Positions 1-10,629 of a stretch of 64,000 nt of DNA are shown one piece after another. The stretch lies in the NCBI GenBank assembly GCA_018398805.1, contig JAGFBZ010001170.1:2373348-2437347 (forward strand), written 5' to 3'. Position 1 is the stretch's first letter, and every line of letters begins with the position of its first letter. The notes under the pieces are model-generated. The model saw only the letters and a list, made by a program, of their open reading frames with translations, searched no databases and had not been told where the DNA came from. The position numbers were made by a program, and so were the translations under genes. This stretch comes from Hirundichthys speculiger (lineage: Eukaryota > Chordata > Actinopteri > Beloniformes > Exocoetidae).

Positions 1-645
1 GTGTTACATTGTAACACATATTAGAGAATATTTCAACTTTCATATGCAGACACAAGGCGTCAGAGGCAAAATATTCAATAAGATTACATCAATTATTTTT
101 CTAAATGTGTCTTTAAATTGCACTTTGACTTTTTTTCAGTAACTAATACATGTATAAGACACTGAAGTAAACAGAAAGATTGATCATTTTTTAAGCATGT
201 ATTAACAAAGCATCTTTAGCAGTAGAGATTTGTGACAGAGTTCAGAAGTTACCTGAGTCTATCATTAGATGATGTGGAGTGTAAACTTTAGTGAATGACC
301 AAAGCTACATGAATTGAAGCAGTTTTAAGTGACAACAGAAAATGCAGCAAAATTGCAATCAACATTAGCACTGAGAGCAATCAACGTACATGAGAATAAA
401 GTATTTTTTTAAGGTTCTCGACAAGACTCAAAAAAGTAATTCGCCTTAAATGACCATGTGGATAGGGTCGCTGCAGACTGACCAAGGTCATTTTAACTCT
501 GTAAGTCTACAGAAAGTGTATAAAAAGAACTGTTTACGTGACTTCTAATTCTGGTCGCTGCCATCTTGTTGTAAGACTATACTCGTAAACCGAATGTTGC
601 TCAAACCACCGTCGACACCGGAGAACCCATGTCATGATACTTGCT

Positions 646-720
646 GCATGGTTGAGATGTTTCTCTACTCAAACACACACAAATAAAGTGTGTTTGAGTA
701 GAGAAGCATCTCAAACATGC
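646..720. repeat. Strong 33-bp hairpin (75 nt)
   Basis: The arms 646-678 and 688-720 are reverse complements over 33 positions, with one mismatch and one G-T wobble, around a 9-nt loop. The size is compatible with a microRNA precursor or with the collapsed ends of a small inverted-repeat transposon. No family is recognised and no gene lies near it. Confidence 0.8.
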
Positions 721-1958
721 AGGGGATGCGGTTCTAAGGAGCTGGATTGAAGAACACTGCAACTTGCTGATTTTGTCATAAAGATCTATGTGCTGATTCA
801 ACTCTATGGGAGCATAGGCCATAAGGCTGAAATAGCAATTTATTTGGATTTTGTAAGTCAATGTGCCCCCTGTGATATAATTAATTACAATTTTCCTGCA
901 AACATTTCATTCTCAATCAAAACTGCTTCAATTATTTGATGTTTTAATCCAAAATAAACCCACGCTCCTTATTGTCTAATAATAGAGCGAGGATTGTTTC
1001 AACTATGGATTGTTCCTTTTATCTCAGAACAAAGATTGTTTTAGTATCCACCAAGTACTGTTTAGTGCTCTCTTTTGTGTCCTTGCTGTAAACATCAGTA
1101 TTAAAATTAAGCACTGAAATCATCACTGGTGAACTTTAAGCATTTTCCACTTCTTTTTGTTGTTTAAGCTATGAGTGTGGGTGAGTGAAATAGCCACTGG
1201 CCAGCCTGCACTTTCTGTCACACATTCTGCATGTGAGCGAGAAGTGATCAGAGTGATAGTGACTTCCACCATGATAAAACTGGGTCAATGTAACCCCCAT
1301 CCCTTCTACCACAGGCAAGGCTGAAAAAGGAAAAAAAAAAAATAAAGATGAGGAGACCATCACCAGAATCTGTGCACGGATATAAGCATGGGGACACTGG
1401 AGCGTGGTTTGCTCTCACCATGGGTTGGTAACTGTGTTGTGTTGGAACTGAAGGCTTCCTGAGATTGTTTTGACAAGTTCTTTCCTCCCCTGTGGTCTGT
1501 GCTTTACAGTGTCACGTTATAATCTGTCCCTATGTATTTTGTTTCTACCCAGTGTTGTCATGAGTATCTGATCCTCATTGTGGTTTCCCACTTCCCAAGA
1601 GATTTTTAAGAATATAAGCTTAAAATGAAAGCCCACCCAAACAGATACTGGGAGGAAGCTACTGTATATATGTCCTATGCCATATGTGATATGTTTGTTT
1701 TTAATTTCACAAAAATATTTCTACTTCCCATTATAATGGAGGTGTACGCAACAGAGAATGTAAAGCTCTCACTACGGGATCGATATGAAGAAATCTGAAT
1801 TTAAAAAATGTGTGGTTTTTGGACATGTCACCATTTATTGGTACAAAAATAAGTTTTAAACTATTAAACTAGTATTAGTATTAAATATTAAACCGGAGCA
1901 GTGACAATTTACCAATTCAGTTCAATTCAATTCAGTTCATTTCAGCTGAATTCAAAAG

Positions 1959-2336
1959 GGCTACCCAAGTACAGTGAATGTGTATGATGTGTAAGGGGGC
2001 AGCACTGCAAACATGCACTCCTCTCCACTATGGCTTCCTCCAGTTATTCCAGTTGAAGTGGACAGTATCATCACTCGTCTCACAGTCAGTGCGTTTCCTT
2101 GATGAATTTGACGGGAACGTGGCCTGGAATTTCTTGTGAGATTCAGTACGCCAACATTTAACCTCACGCTAAATCAGTACCTTCTGGTACCTTCTGAATC
2201 AGTGGGAGTTTCATATTGTTGCATCCAAAACCAGAAGTTTTCATATCTTCCAAAAGCCCCAAATGCAGCAGTAACGACTGGTTTTGACTGGTGCTGCCAC
2301 CTGGTGGATACAATTTTCACAGTACTCGGGTAGCCA
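1959..2336. repeat. Inverted-repeat element (MITE-like), about 380 bp
   Basis: The 20-nt segment at 1959-1978 is matched by its near-perfect reverse complement at 2317-2336 (18 of 20). Both ends are flanked by short AATTC-rich tandem repeats (about 1915-1955 and 2338-2361). The layout suggests a non-autonomous DNA transposon. The superfamily is not determined and no clear target duplication was seen. Confidence 0.5.
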
Positions 2337-3253
2337 GTATTCAATTCAATTCAATTCAATTAAGGGGTGAAAGTAGATTTAATTTCTTACAGGAACTACC
2401 CCAGCCATTTGATTGGCTCAGCTTGGCTGCGCGCTGTGCACCCAGACACTTAGGTCCAGTACCAACACATAGAAATGAATGGGTTCTAGACCAAAGTGCA
2501 GGGCTCCCCATGTATCAGAAAGGCCTAGAAGCAGGTAGTAAAGTGTGTGTTTTTAATATAGTATAACGTTGGCAGACGTGTTTTCTTGTTTAAAGTGCTA
2601 CTGTGACTGGTTCTGAATGTGTGCCTTCGAGAGGCTTGTGTCTTGTGTTTTATTGCACATGATACAAATGACCCTCCGGAAAACACCGGAAGAAGGAGTT
2701 TCACAATTAGATTATGGAGATCCCCATAGAAATTAATGGACTATCGGCTGTATCACATGAGTGTACAGAAGTAAATGGCAACGAGGCTTTTCCAACCTAC
2801 TTTCACCCCAATACAATTCAACACGATGCAGTACAGGAGCAAATCTATGTTTCAAATGCCCCTCGTTTCCAGAGTGCTATATTGCTGGAGTTAATATAGT
2901 GTTCACACATATTTAACTAGAAAAACAAGAAAATTAAACATTTTGTACATGTTCAGAGCTTAGCATATTTTTTCATTACACTGGAAAAGTGGTTTTAAAA
3001 CAAAACCTCTGGTCCTTTTTTGGCAAAACCTATTATTGTTATGCTAACATTAACATGCTAGCATCAACCTAGCTGGCTATCACGGTCAGTATTATGCCAC
3101 TACATAGACAAAAATAAATCTTAAAATTTTAATTAACTAAACATCACAGACTGATTATATTCAACAGGATGTATATCTGGGTGGATTCTCATCTTAACAA
3201 AACTAATATCCAAGTTTCTATAGTAACTTATTAATGACTGCACTGCAAGGACA

Positions 3254-3774
3254 TTTAAGGGGACATATTATCGAAAAAACACAATTTTCTGTCTTCGAGA
3301 GCATCTATTTAGATGTTTGAAGTTACTATTAACAGAAATTACTAGATAATGCATACCTTTCAATCTGTTTCTGGCAACCTCAATCTGAAAATATGTAATT
3401 CAGGGAGCTGTTTAGCTTTGCTGGGTATTGTAACATCACAGACCCAGAGCAGAGTCCAATTATCGAGCCAACACACAATTTCCTATCCAATGTTTTCCCA
3501 CTTCCAAAGTACAGCATTTATTGCACCTCAGAAGTGGGTATCGCACAGCTGCACCAGCTGATTTCAAAAAAGCAACATCCCACATAGGAGGAGTGGAGTG
3601 GAAATGCTAACTCCACCCTTTACAAAAACACATAAACAGAGCTGTAAAGACATGGGTGAAAAGGCACTCTTGTACTGTATGTTCTATTTTTGGCCAAAAT
3701 ATGTCACAGACATTTTAATAAAATACCAGGAAATTGTGACACTTTTTAAAAGGGCATAATATGTCTCCTTTTAA
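3254..3774. mobile_element. MITE-like element with about 18-bp terminal inverted repeats
   Basis: The left end (3254-3271) and the right end (3756-3774) are near reverse complements built on ACATATTAT. The roughly 520-bp interior has no convincing coding sequence. A related sequence is seen near 28540-28640, which suggests a dispersed family. This is a non-autonomous DNA transposon by structure only. Confidence 0.55.
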
Positions 3775-3776
3775 AT

Positions 3777-5347
3777 TAAACTCCTGTACTAAATGAAGAA
3801 ACATTAACTACTTACAATAACATAACTGTTATATGTAACATTAACCACTGACAAATAATGTATGCTAAGTAGAATATATAACTTTTATATATTTTATTTC
3901 AAATTGTTTTTCTCAGCGACACTTACATAATATCTTTTTGCTGTGTCATGATGTGAATTTTTTTCTCCAGCTAAATTATACTGTTGTGTATGTAGTGACC
4001 TTGTATTTACACCATGCCCTGGACAAATGCTTGTTTCCAATTGGCTCAAAGGATCTGGTTAATGTGGTTTATACCAGAGGCAGGATGAATAGGCTAGATA
4101 GAGGGGGGTTGGAAGCATTTCATTTCAGATAATCACATGGCTCTCCAGCATTAAATAGTCTTGAAAGTGAAGAATTCCTCTGAGCCAATATTAGCTGTGA
4201 GTCACTGTGTTGTTTTTCTGTGACAATTCAGTGCAGACAGCAATGCTGCAATGTTATTTTTTTAAACAGGTTGCACAATATAGCAAACAAGAAACGGTCC
4301 ACATCATTCAATTATTAAAAAGTACTGTAGAAATATATTTCTAAGTACTATACTGGACCGTACTCTGCAGTAATGTTGCCCCGCACCCAGGGCTTTTGAA
4401 TAGCTCTGCAGTGGTAACATCATCTGTCCCTCCGTGTATTATGGTGTATTTAGCTATTTTTACCATCAGCCATGACTTGGCCTGGCTTATTATTTCAAGC
4501 CAATGCCTCTTGTTAAGAATCAGAACTCCTCAGAATGATCACAGTTGTTGCAGCTCATGTGACGCCTGAGCTTTTGGGACTGAGCTGTCAAGAAACCTCA
4601 CTGCCATCAGGATTTAGAACGGATTATAAACTGCTAACAGCTGACAGTACACACTCTTGTACCTTGAGATACTACTAGGAAACAATTTAAATTTTAAATG
4701 CCAAATTCCTGTAAATACGCACAAGCATCAACAGGTCAGACATGGTGTAAGCAGAAACAACTGTGAGGTGAATGTTTAAATGGATTCATCAAAAGTAATT
4801 GCTACTGTGATATCCATTCCAGTCAAAAAGACACCTCAGTCGGTATTGTCTTTGTGCGTTTCTCCTTCTGTTGCAGCAAATGTGAAGGGGAAACCTGCCA
4901 CACACATGTTAAAGGTCAATACTGAGATGTGACATTTGTGTTTTTTTTGTATTTGTTTTTGGTATGTTTTGTCATGCAAAACTCACCATAAAGGTGACTT
5001 GCAAATACATGCAAAACATCACAGTTTGTGGTGAACATATGTCATAATCATTGAGAAGAATACGGAGTTTACGTTACATTTCACAATTATTGACTTATCA
5101 TTAATTGGCTAATTTTTTAAGATAACTTTCCCCACATTGTAATATATACATTAGGCAAATTATACTCATAATTATTTCACTACATACATCATAGCTGCCC
5201 AGCTATGACCATAACCTTATCTTAGCTTGTGCTGTTGCTTCTAAACTGATGAAATGTAAAGTGGGCCCCATATTTTGATTGTATCTGACTATACTGTAAT
5301 TCGCTGACTGCTCTCTTTCTCTCTCTCTTCTCTTCTTCATCGGACAG
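3777..5347. other. Noncoding flank or 5' intron of the dusp10-like gene
   Basis: No coding sequence is recognised. The block ends in a CT-rich tract followed by an AG at 5346-5347, a good splice acceptor 16 nt before the dusp10-like start codon. This implies one or more noncoding 5' exons upstream that I could not locate. Confidence 0.5.
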
Positions 5348-5363
5348 CTTTGCATAAACCCAG

Positions 5364-7440
5364 ATGCCTCCCCTCCCTCTTGACGAGCGCATAGTGGTCA
5401 TTCAGCGCCCTAAAAACCTAGCCCTGTGTGAGGGGTCCCCACAAACCATCTCGCAGCACTCCTCTCAAATAACAGCAACTTCCAATGGACAGGTGTCCCA
5501 CCCTCCTCATTTCCAGCCATCTCAGTCCCATTTTTACTGTAAATCTCAGAGTTTGGAATGCAATCGCAGGTCATCCCGAGTGCAAAAATTCAAGGGCGAC
5601 CAGCCTGCTGTCCCAGCAGGTGTCCGACACATCCCAAGCCATTGCCATAGCAATGGCACAGTAACTCTTGGCCCACGGCTGCCCTCTCACACACATACTA
5701 TTGATATCAAGGTAACAGTGGACAAGGGAGGACGGGGAGTATTCAGCAACTCATTAGGGCGTAGTGGAAGTGTAAAAGGTGGCAGAGGGAAATGTGTCTC
5801 TTCCCAGCTGGATCAAGGGAAGTTTGAGAGGAAACCTGGAAGTACAGGGAGGCCAAGTGGACTTGAGCACAAGTCACAGCGGGTTCGTCAGCTGTCATCT
5901 TGCCCTGGCGGGATCCTCCAATTTGTTCCTGCTCAGGCACAGCAGCATAATTTCAGAAGTGAAAAGGAGAAAGAAAGTTTTCACAACAGAAGTGACAAAG
6001 AATTTTCCTCTTTGAGTCACAAAAAGAATTCCAAACTGGGAACTGTCCATCAAAGCCATAATAGCCACGCTCTGCCCTACCACCACAACTCCCTCCCTGT
6101 GCCCCATGCTGCCATCTTAAACTCCCAGTATCCTTCATCCCTTCCCCCCCAATCTTCCCATGTCCCAGGATCATTTCAGCAGGTCGGCCAGCCTCACCTG
6201 CCTCGCACGAGGGATCACCGCCCTCATATTCTTCATGGTCTTCCCCTCTCCCCTTGCTCCTCCCATGCTGGAGGGTTCCCTAGCCCTGACCATACCTGCA
6301 CCATTGACTGTACACAGCCATTCAACTGTGGCTGCTGGAGGTTGGTAAGATGCAGGGGTTGTAAAGGGGACTCTTCTAGCTTCCAAGGAGGAGGAGGAAG
6401 CACTTCCACCTCATTTTCCTGTGGTCACAATGTTGGAGCAGTGAGGAGAGGAAGTAAAGAAATGGGCCTTAGAAATCTGGGAGGGTGCCTTTCCACCACC
6501 TCCACCTCCAACACCTCCTCATCCAACAGCACCGCATCTGACTGTCGAGCAAGCCTGTTCAAACCTCTGCGCTGTGCCTCCTGCTCCGGTGAGGCCAGAA
6601 ACTTTGAGAGTCCTGCTATCCTTCGCAAAAAACTAGTAGGAGGATGTCTACCCTGCACTCCTCTATCCTCTTCGGCCCCACTACGGGCAATACAGAGCTG
6701 CGTCACAGGCTGCAACCCCAAAGCCTCTCAAACAGGGCAGTTCCACCTGCAGCTACTGCAGCAGCGACCCCATAGTGGTGACATTCAATCCTCGTCGAGG
6801 TAAACCCCCAGGAAGAAGCATTGGAGCAGCTCATCCAATGGCAATGTTCCAAGCAGATGATGATGACTACAGCACATGTACTATTTGGTCAGAGGAACTT
6901 GCCAAAAAGATGACGCATTCTAAAGCCCAAAAGAACAACTGTCCTGGGATGGGGACAGGAGTTGGGAAAGCCTGTGGTGTCCAGGGCCAGAATGGCAATA
7001 ATGGAGCAGGCCTTGTCCTCTTGGACTGTCAAAACCTCCAGGACTACACACAGACACACCTTACAGACCGCGCTGGACGACGGCAGCTTTGCCAAGGCAA
7101 GATGGCTGCCTTTGATTTTGCCGGCTGTAGGTTGGGAATAGGGTATGAGGATGGCCACAGCTCACTGAAGAGGCTCTTGAAATAAAGCGGAAGATATAGG
7201 TATGAGTGATGGTCTTGAGCAAGAGGAAGATGCAGCATATCATCAGTCCCCCTCTCCCCGCTCCATGTCCCCGCCATCACCTGTGTCCTTTTCTCCTCCA
7301 CCGTCCGCCCCAAGCACACTCATCAAACCCAAACCCTGGCAGAGAGACAGGGAGGGAGGACATTCGCTTGCCTTCAGCTCAGTCACTTCACCTGGCCCTG
7401 AACTCCCTGAACAGAGAGCAAGATGAGGAGAACAACCGAA
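5364..7440 (+). CDS. dusp10: Dual-specificity phosphatase 10 (MKP5)-like, first coding exon, reading frame interrupted
   Basis: DUSP10 inactivates the p38 and JNK MAP kinases by removing phosphate from the Thr and Tyr of the activation loop. The start, MPPLPLDERIVV, matches the family N-terminus. The exon then runs open for 479 codons, much longer than the roughly 150-residue human N-terminal region and rich in Ser, His, Gly and Cys. The MAPK-binding/rhodanese half follows in another frame from about 6720 to 7182 (EELAKKMTH, then a KIM-like GRRQLCQGKMA). A Ser/Pro-rich acidic stretch is in a third frame (about 7181-7350). The piece LPSAQSLHLALNSLNREQ, matching the end of the family's rhodanese domain, is back in the first frame up to the donor at 7441. 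Three +1 frame changes in one exon suggest assembly indels, a decaying N-terminus or unrecognised mini-introns. The final rhodanese segment (GGLSSF... in human) is not found. Confidence 0.75.
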
Positions 7441-7732
7441 GTAAGAATATCTTACAATTCACCTGAGAGCAGCAGATTAAAGCACATTATTGATGATGAA
7501 CTAAATCTTTTTTCAAACATCTTGTATATTTCATTCCTTTTTTTCAACCAACAATGACTGCTGAACAGCTTTCAGAATAGCATGACTGACTTCTAAATCA
7601 AGAATTTCATGACTTAATGTTTTGTTATTATCACGTACATGTTTTCAACTACATCTTTATATGATTTTGTGTTCTGTGGCAGCACTTTAAATTTCTCATG
7701 ATACAGGTATCTGTTCATCTGTCTTTTTCCAG

Positions 7733-8035
7733 TGCGTCTCTCTCTGCCACTCTCATCTTCGCTGCCAGCTTCTCTGTCCGATGAGACTGTGATGACTCCT
7801 GATGCAGAGAATGCTGTCATCAGTCCTATACTGCCCTTCCTGTTTCTGGGCAATGAGAGAGATGCCCAGGACCTGGACCTGCTGCTGCGTCTCAACATCG
7901 GCTATGTGGTCAATGTGACCACACACCTACCCCTCTACCATGTCAACTCTGGACTGCGCTACAAAAGGCTGCCAGCCACTGACAACAGCAAGCAAAACCT
8001 CAGACAGTACTTTGAGGAGGTTTTTGAGTTCATTG
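7733..8035 (+). CDS. dusp10: dusp10-like second coding exon, start of catalytic domain
   Basis: The exon is bounded by acceptor TTTTTCCAG and donor GTGAG. The split codon A|TG joins the previous exon in phase. It encodes a short Ser-rich linker and then the first half of the dual-specificity phosphatase fold ([52 protein letters not shown]). The Asp in PATD is the expected general acid region. Identity to the human DUSP10 catalytic domain is very high by eye, in contrast to the divergent N-terminal exon. Confidence 0.92.
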
Positions 8036-8169
8036 GTGAGAACCCCACTGCTGAAATAGTGATGTTTAGTTGTGATTGTGTGTATGATGTAAGCTGTGCT
8101 ATGGCAATATGAAGATATGCTTGATTGTTGTCCTTCGAGTAGTGTTATGGAAGCCTGTCATCAGTGAAC

Positions 8170-9080
8170 AGTGACACTAAACAAGAACCATTAATTCATC
8201 TATCCATCCATTATCTTCCACTTAATCAGTAATCAGGTAGCTGGGGCAGCAGCTTAAGCAATGACACCACCAAACTGGAACCCCTCTGCTTCTTGGCTGC
8301 GCCTAGAAATTCTGTCCATAAATGTTGTGAACAAAATTGTTGACAGAGAGTAGCCTTGACGGAGTCCAACTCCATCAAGGCACCGTCAAGGCAAGGCTAG
8401 ATTCCAAGAGTCCAAGATTCCTCTGCCAGATATTCCCAGCAAACCCTCACTATACGTTTGGGCCTACTAGGTCTGACCAGCATTCTCCCCCACCATCTGA
8501 TCCAACTCACCACCAGGTAGGGATCAGCTGACACCTCTCTTTACACGAGTGTCCAAAACATACGGCTGCAAACCCGATGATACCACTATTAAGTTGATCA
8601 TCAACCTACAGCCAAGAGTGTCCTGCTTTGTGCATTTATGGACACTCCTTATGCTTGAACATGGTGTTATGGACAAACTGTGACAAGCACAGAAGTCCAA
8701 CAACAAAACACCAACTGGGTTCAGTTCAGAGAGGCCATTCCTCCCAATCACACCTCTACAGGTATCACTGTCATTGCCCACCTGAGCATTGAAGTCTCCC
8801 AGCAGAATAAAGGAGTCCCCATCAGGGGCACTTTCCAGCACCCTACCCAAGGACTCCAAGAAGAGTCCATTACCCGACCCGGAGGCACAGGGAAACTAGC
8901 CACGCTCTGCCCTACCTTCTGGCCTCTACCAAGAAAAACCCAATTTACAGGCTCCAAGCTGGGGGCTATGAGTAAGCCCACATCAGCCCACTGCCTCTCC
9001 CCCTGGGCAATGCCAGAGTAGAATAAGGTCCAGTGTCTCTTGAGAAGACTGGTTCCAGAGCCCAGGCTGTGTGTTGAGGT
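8170..9080 (-). mobile_element. Non-LTR retrotransposon endonuclease fragment in the dusp10 intron
   Basis: On the minus strand about 110 codons (8524-8859) encode an apurinic/apyrimidinic-type endonuclease segment of a LINE. Visible pieces are LLGDFNAQVGND, GVIGRNGLSELNP and VLLLDFCACHSLSIT. The same domain continues upstream in a shifted frame (8748-8981). Frameshifts and missing reverse transcriptase show a dead 5' fragment. The clade is not assigned. Confidence 0.8.
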
Positions 9081-9721
9081 GAGCCCAACTATATATAGCT
9101 GGTATTTCTCGACTTCACAGAAGTCACAGAAGAAGGAGAAGGCTTGGCGTCAGACTCTACCATCATCAATGCAAGATCTTGGTAAAAAAAATTAATGCAA
9201 CACTGGATGGAAATAAATCTTGTGACATTGCAGAAGCTTATCAAAACAATGCCACAGCAAATTCATGCTGTAATCAGAGCTAAAGGTGGTCCAATGAAAT
9301 ATTAGCGTATGACCTTTTTTTTGGTGGCAACTTTTTTTTTTGGCCAGCCACTGTATAAAGAGTTTATTTGAAGGTTTTGAACTTGTGTGAGAATCGTGAC
9401 ATTACACTATAATTTATGCACTAAAAGAGAACAACAGCCAATAAGGAAGCATATTTGACCATCCAAACCTTGGTCTGAACTACTTGAGTTTCATTATGTA
9501 ATTATGTAATACTGTAATACTACTCACTCAATAAATCCCTGTTCTTCAGCAACATGGAGGAGCACCACCTGCTCAGGCTGACCCAACATCTCCGTCCTGT
9601 AACAGCAGAAACACAGCAAAGGAGAGCAGGGACTGTGAAACTAAGGCCCTAAAAACCTCCCCCAACACTCCTGTGTGTGTCCCACTGAAACAATCACGTA
9701 GAAGCCATCATTCATCTAAGT

Positions 9722-9935
9722 CAGGGGTGTCAAACTCCAGTCCTCGAGGGGCACTGTCCTGCATATCTTAGATGTTTCCCTGCTTCAGCACACCTGATTA
9801 AAATTAATGGATCATTGGCAGACCCGTGCAGACACGGATGACAAGCTGGTGGTGATTTGTTCATTTGAATCAGGTGTGCTGAGGCAGGAAAATATCTAAG
9901 ATGTGGCCCTCGGGGACTGAAGTTTGACACCTGTG
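9722..9935. mobile_element. Short hAT-type MITE with 8-bp target duplication
   Basis: The ends form inverted repeats beginning CAGGGGTGTCAAACT, and much of the 214-bp body is self-complementary. The flanks are ATCTAAGT (9714-9721) and ATCTATGT (9936-9943), an 8-bp duplication with one difference, which fits the hAT superfamily. Any open frame here is incidental. Confidence 0.75.
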
Positions 9936-10190
9936 ATCTATGTGTTTCTTGAGCCTTGAACCTTGTGCATTAATGCCAACTACACACTCAGTGACCAGAG
10001 ATTTTAGTGACTTGTTGCCTGGCTATGGACCATGAAGACAAGGAAAGAGACTGTCTTCAGATTGCATGTTTACATTGTAATCTCTATGTGAATGTGGAAA
10101 TCGACTTGAATGGCTGTGATTCAAATTGGCTGCTGCGACACAGTCTGAATAGGGTATTTCTGCACCTGATTTCAGGAATTAACTAGACCA

Positions 10191-10290
10191 GGGGTGTCGA
10201 ACTCCAGTCCTCGAGGGCCGCTGTCCTGCAAATCTTAGATGTTTCCCTGTTTCAGTGCACCTGATTCAAATGAATCGGTCATTAACAGAA
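10191..10290 (+). mobile_element. Truncated second copy of the same hAT-type MITE
   Basis: About 100 bp closely repeats the left half of the element at 9722, starting CAGGGGTGTC and running through TTAGATGTTTCCCTG. It stops abruptly without a right end. Two related copies lie within 500 bp of one intron, close to the last dusp10 exon. Confidence 0.75.
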
Positions 10291-10363
10291 TTGATACTTC
10301 AAGTCCAGTTGATACTTCTTAAAAGCAACACTAAGCTCATTTGTTTTTTGTTCTCATCCACAG

Positions 10364-10629
10364 AGGAGGCATATCAGAGTGGACAGGGAGTGCTGGTGCA
10401 CTGCCAGGCCGGCGTGTCACGTTCTGCGACCATTGTCATCGCCTACCTTATGAAGCACACCCTCATGACAATGACAGATGCCTACAAATATGTACGGAGC
10501 CGTCGCCCCGTGGTGTCGCCTAATCTAAACTTCATGGGCCAGCTTTTGGAGTTTGAGAGGGACCTCAATTCTGGGGTGACTCCTCGGATCTTGATGCCTA
10601 AACTTAACGGTGTGGAGACACAGGTGTAA
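10364..10629 (+). CDS. dusp10: dusp10-like last coding exon, phosphatase active site
   Basis: The exon follows the acceptor CATCCACAG, and the split codon G|AG restores EEAYQ in phase. It encodes the active-site loop [10 protein letters not shown] with the catalytic Cys and Arg, then the AYLMKHT and [14 protein letters not shown] segments and the family C-terminus GVETQV followed by TAA. No catalytic residue is missing, so the enzyme half looks functional despite the frame problems upstream. A candidate poly(A) signal AATAAA lies near 11368. Confidence 0.95.

Noticed and set aside
6800..6872. 73-nt GT-AG mini-intron that would repair the first dusp10 frame change
   Set aside because: Phase fits, but the pyrimidine tract is poor and it would delete protein-like sequence. 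It does not explain the other two shifts. Kept only as an alternative.
9730..9930. 66-codon minus-strand open frame
   Set aside because: It lies entirely within the palindromic hAT MITE.
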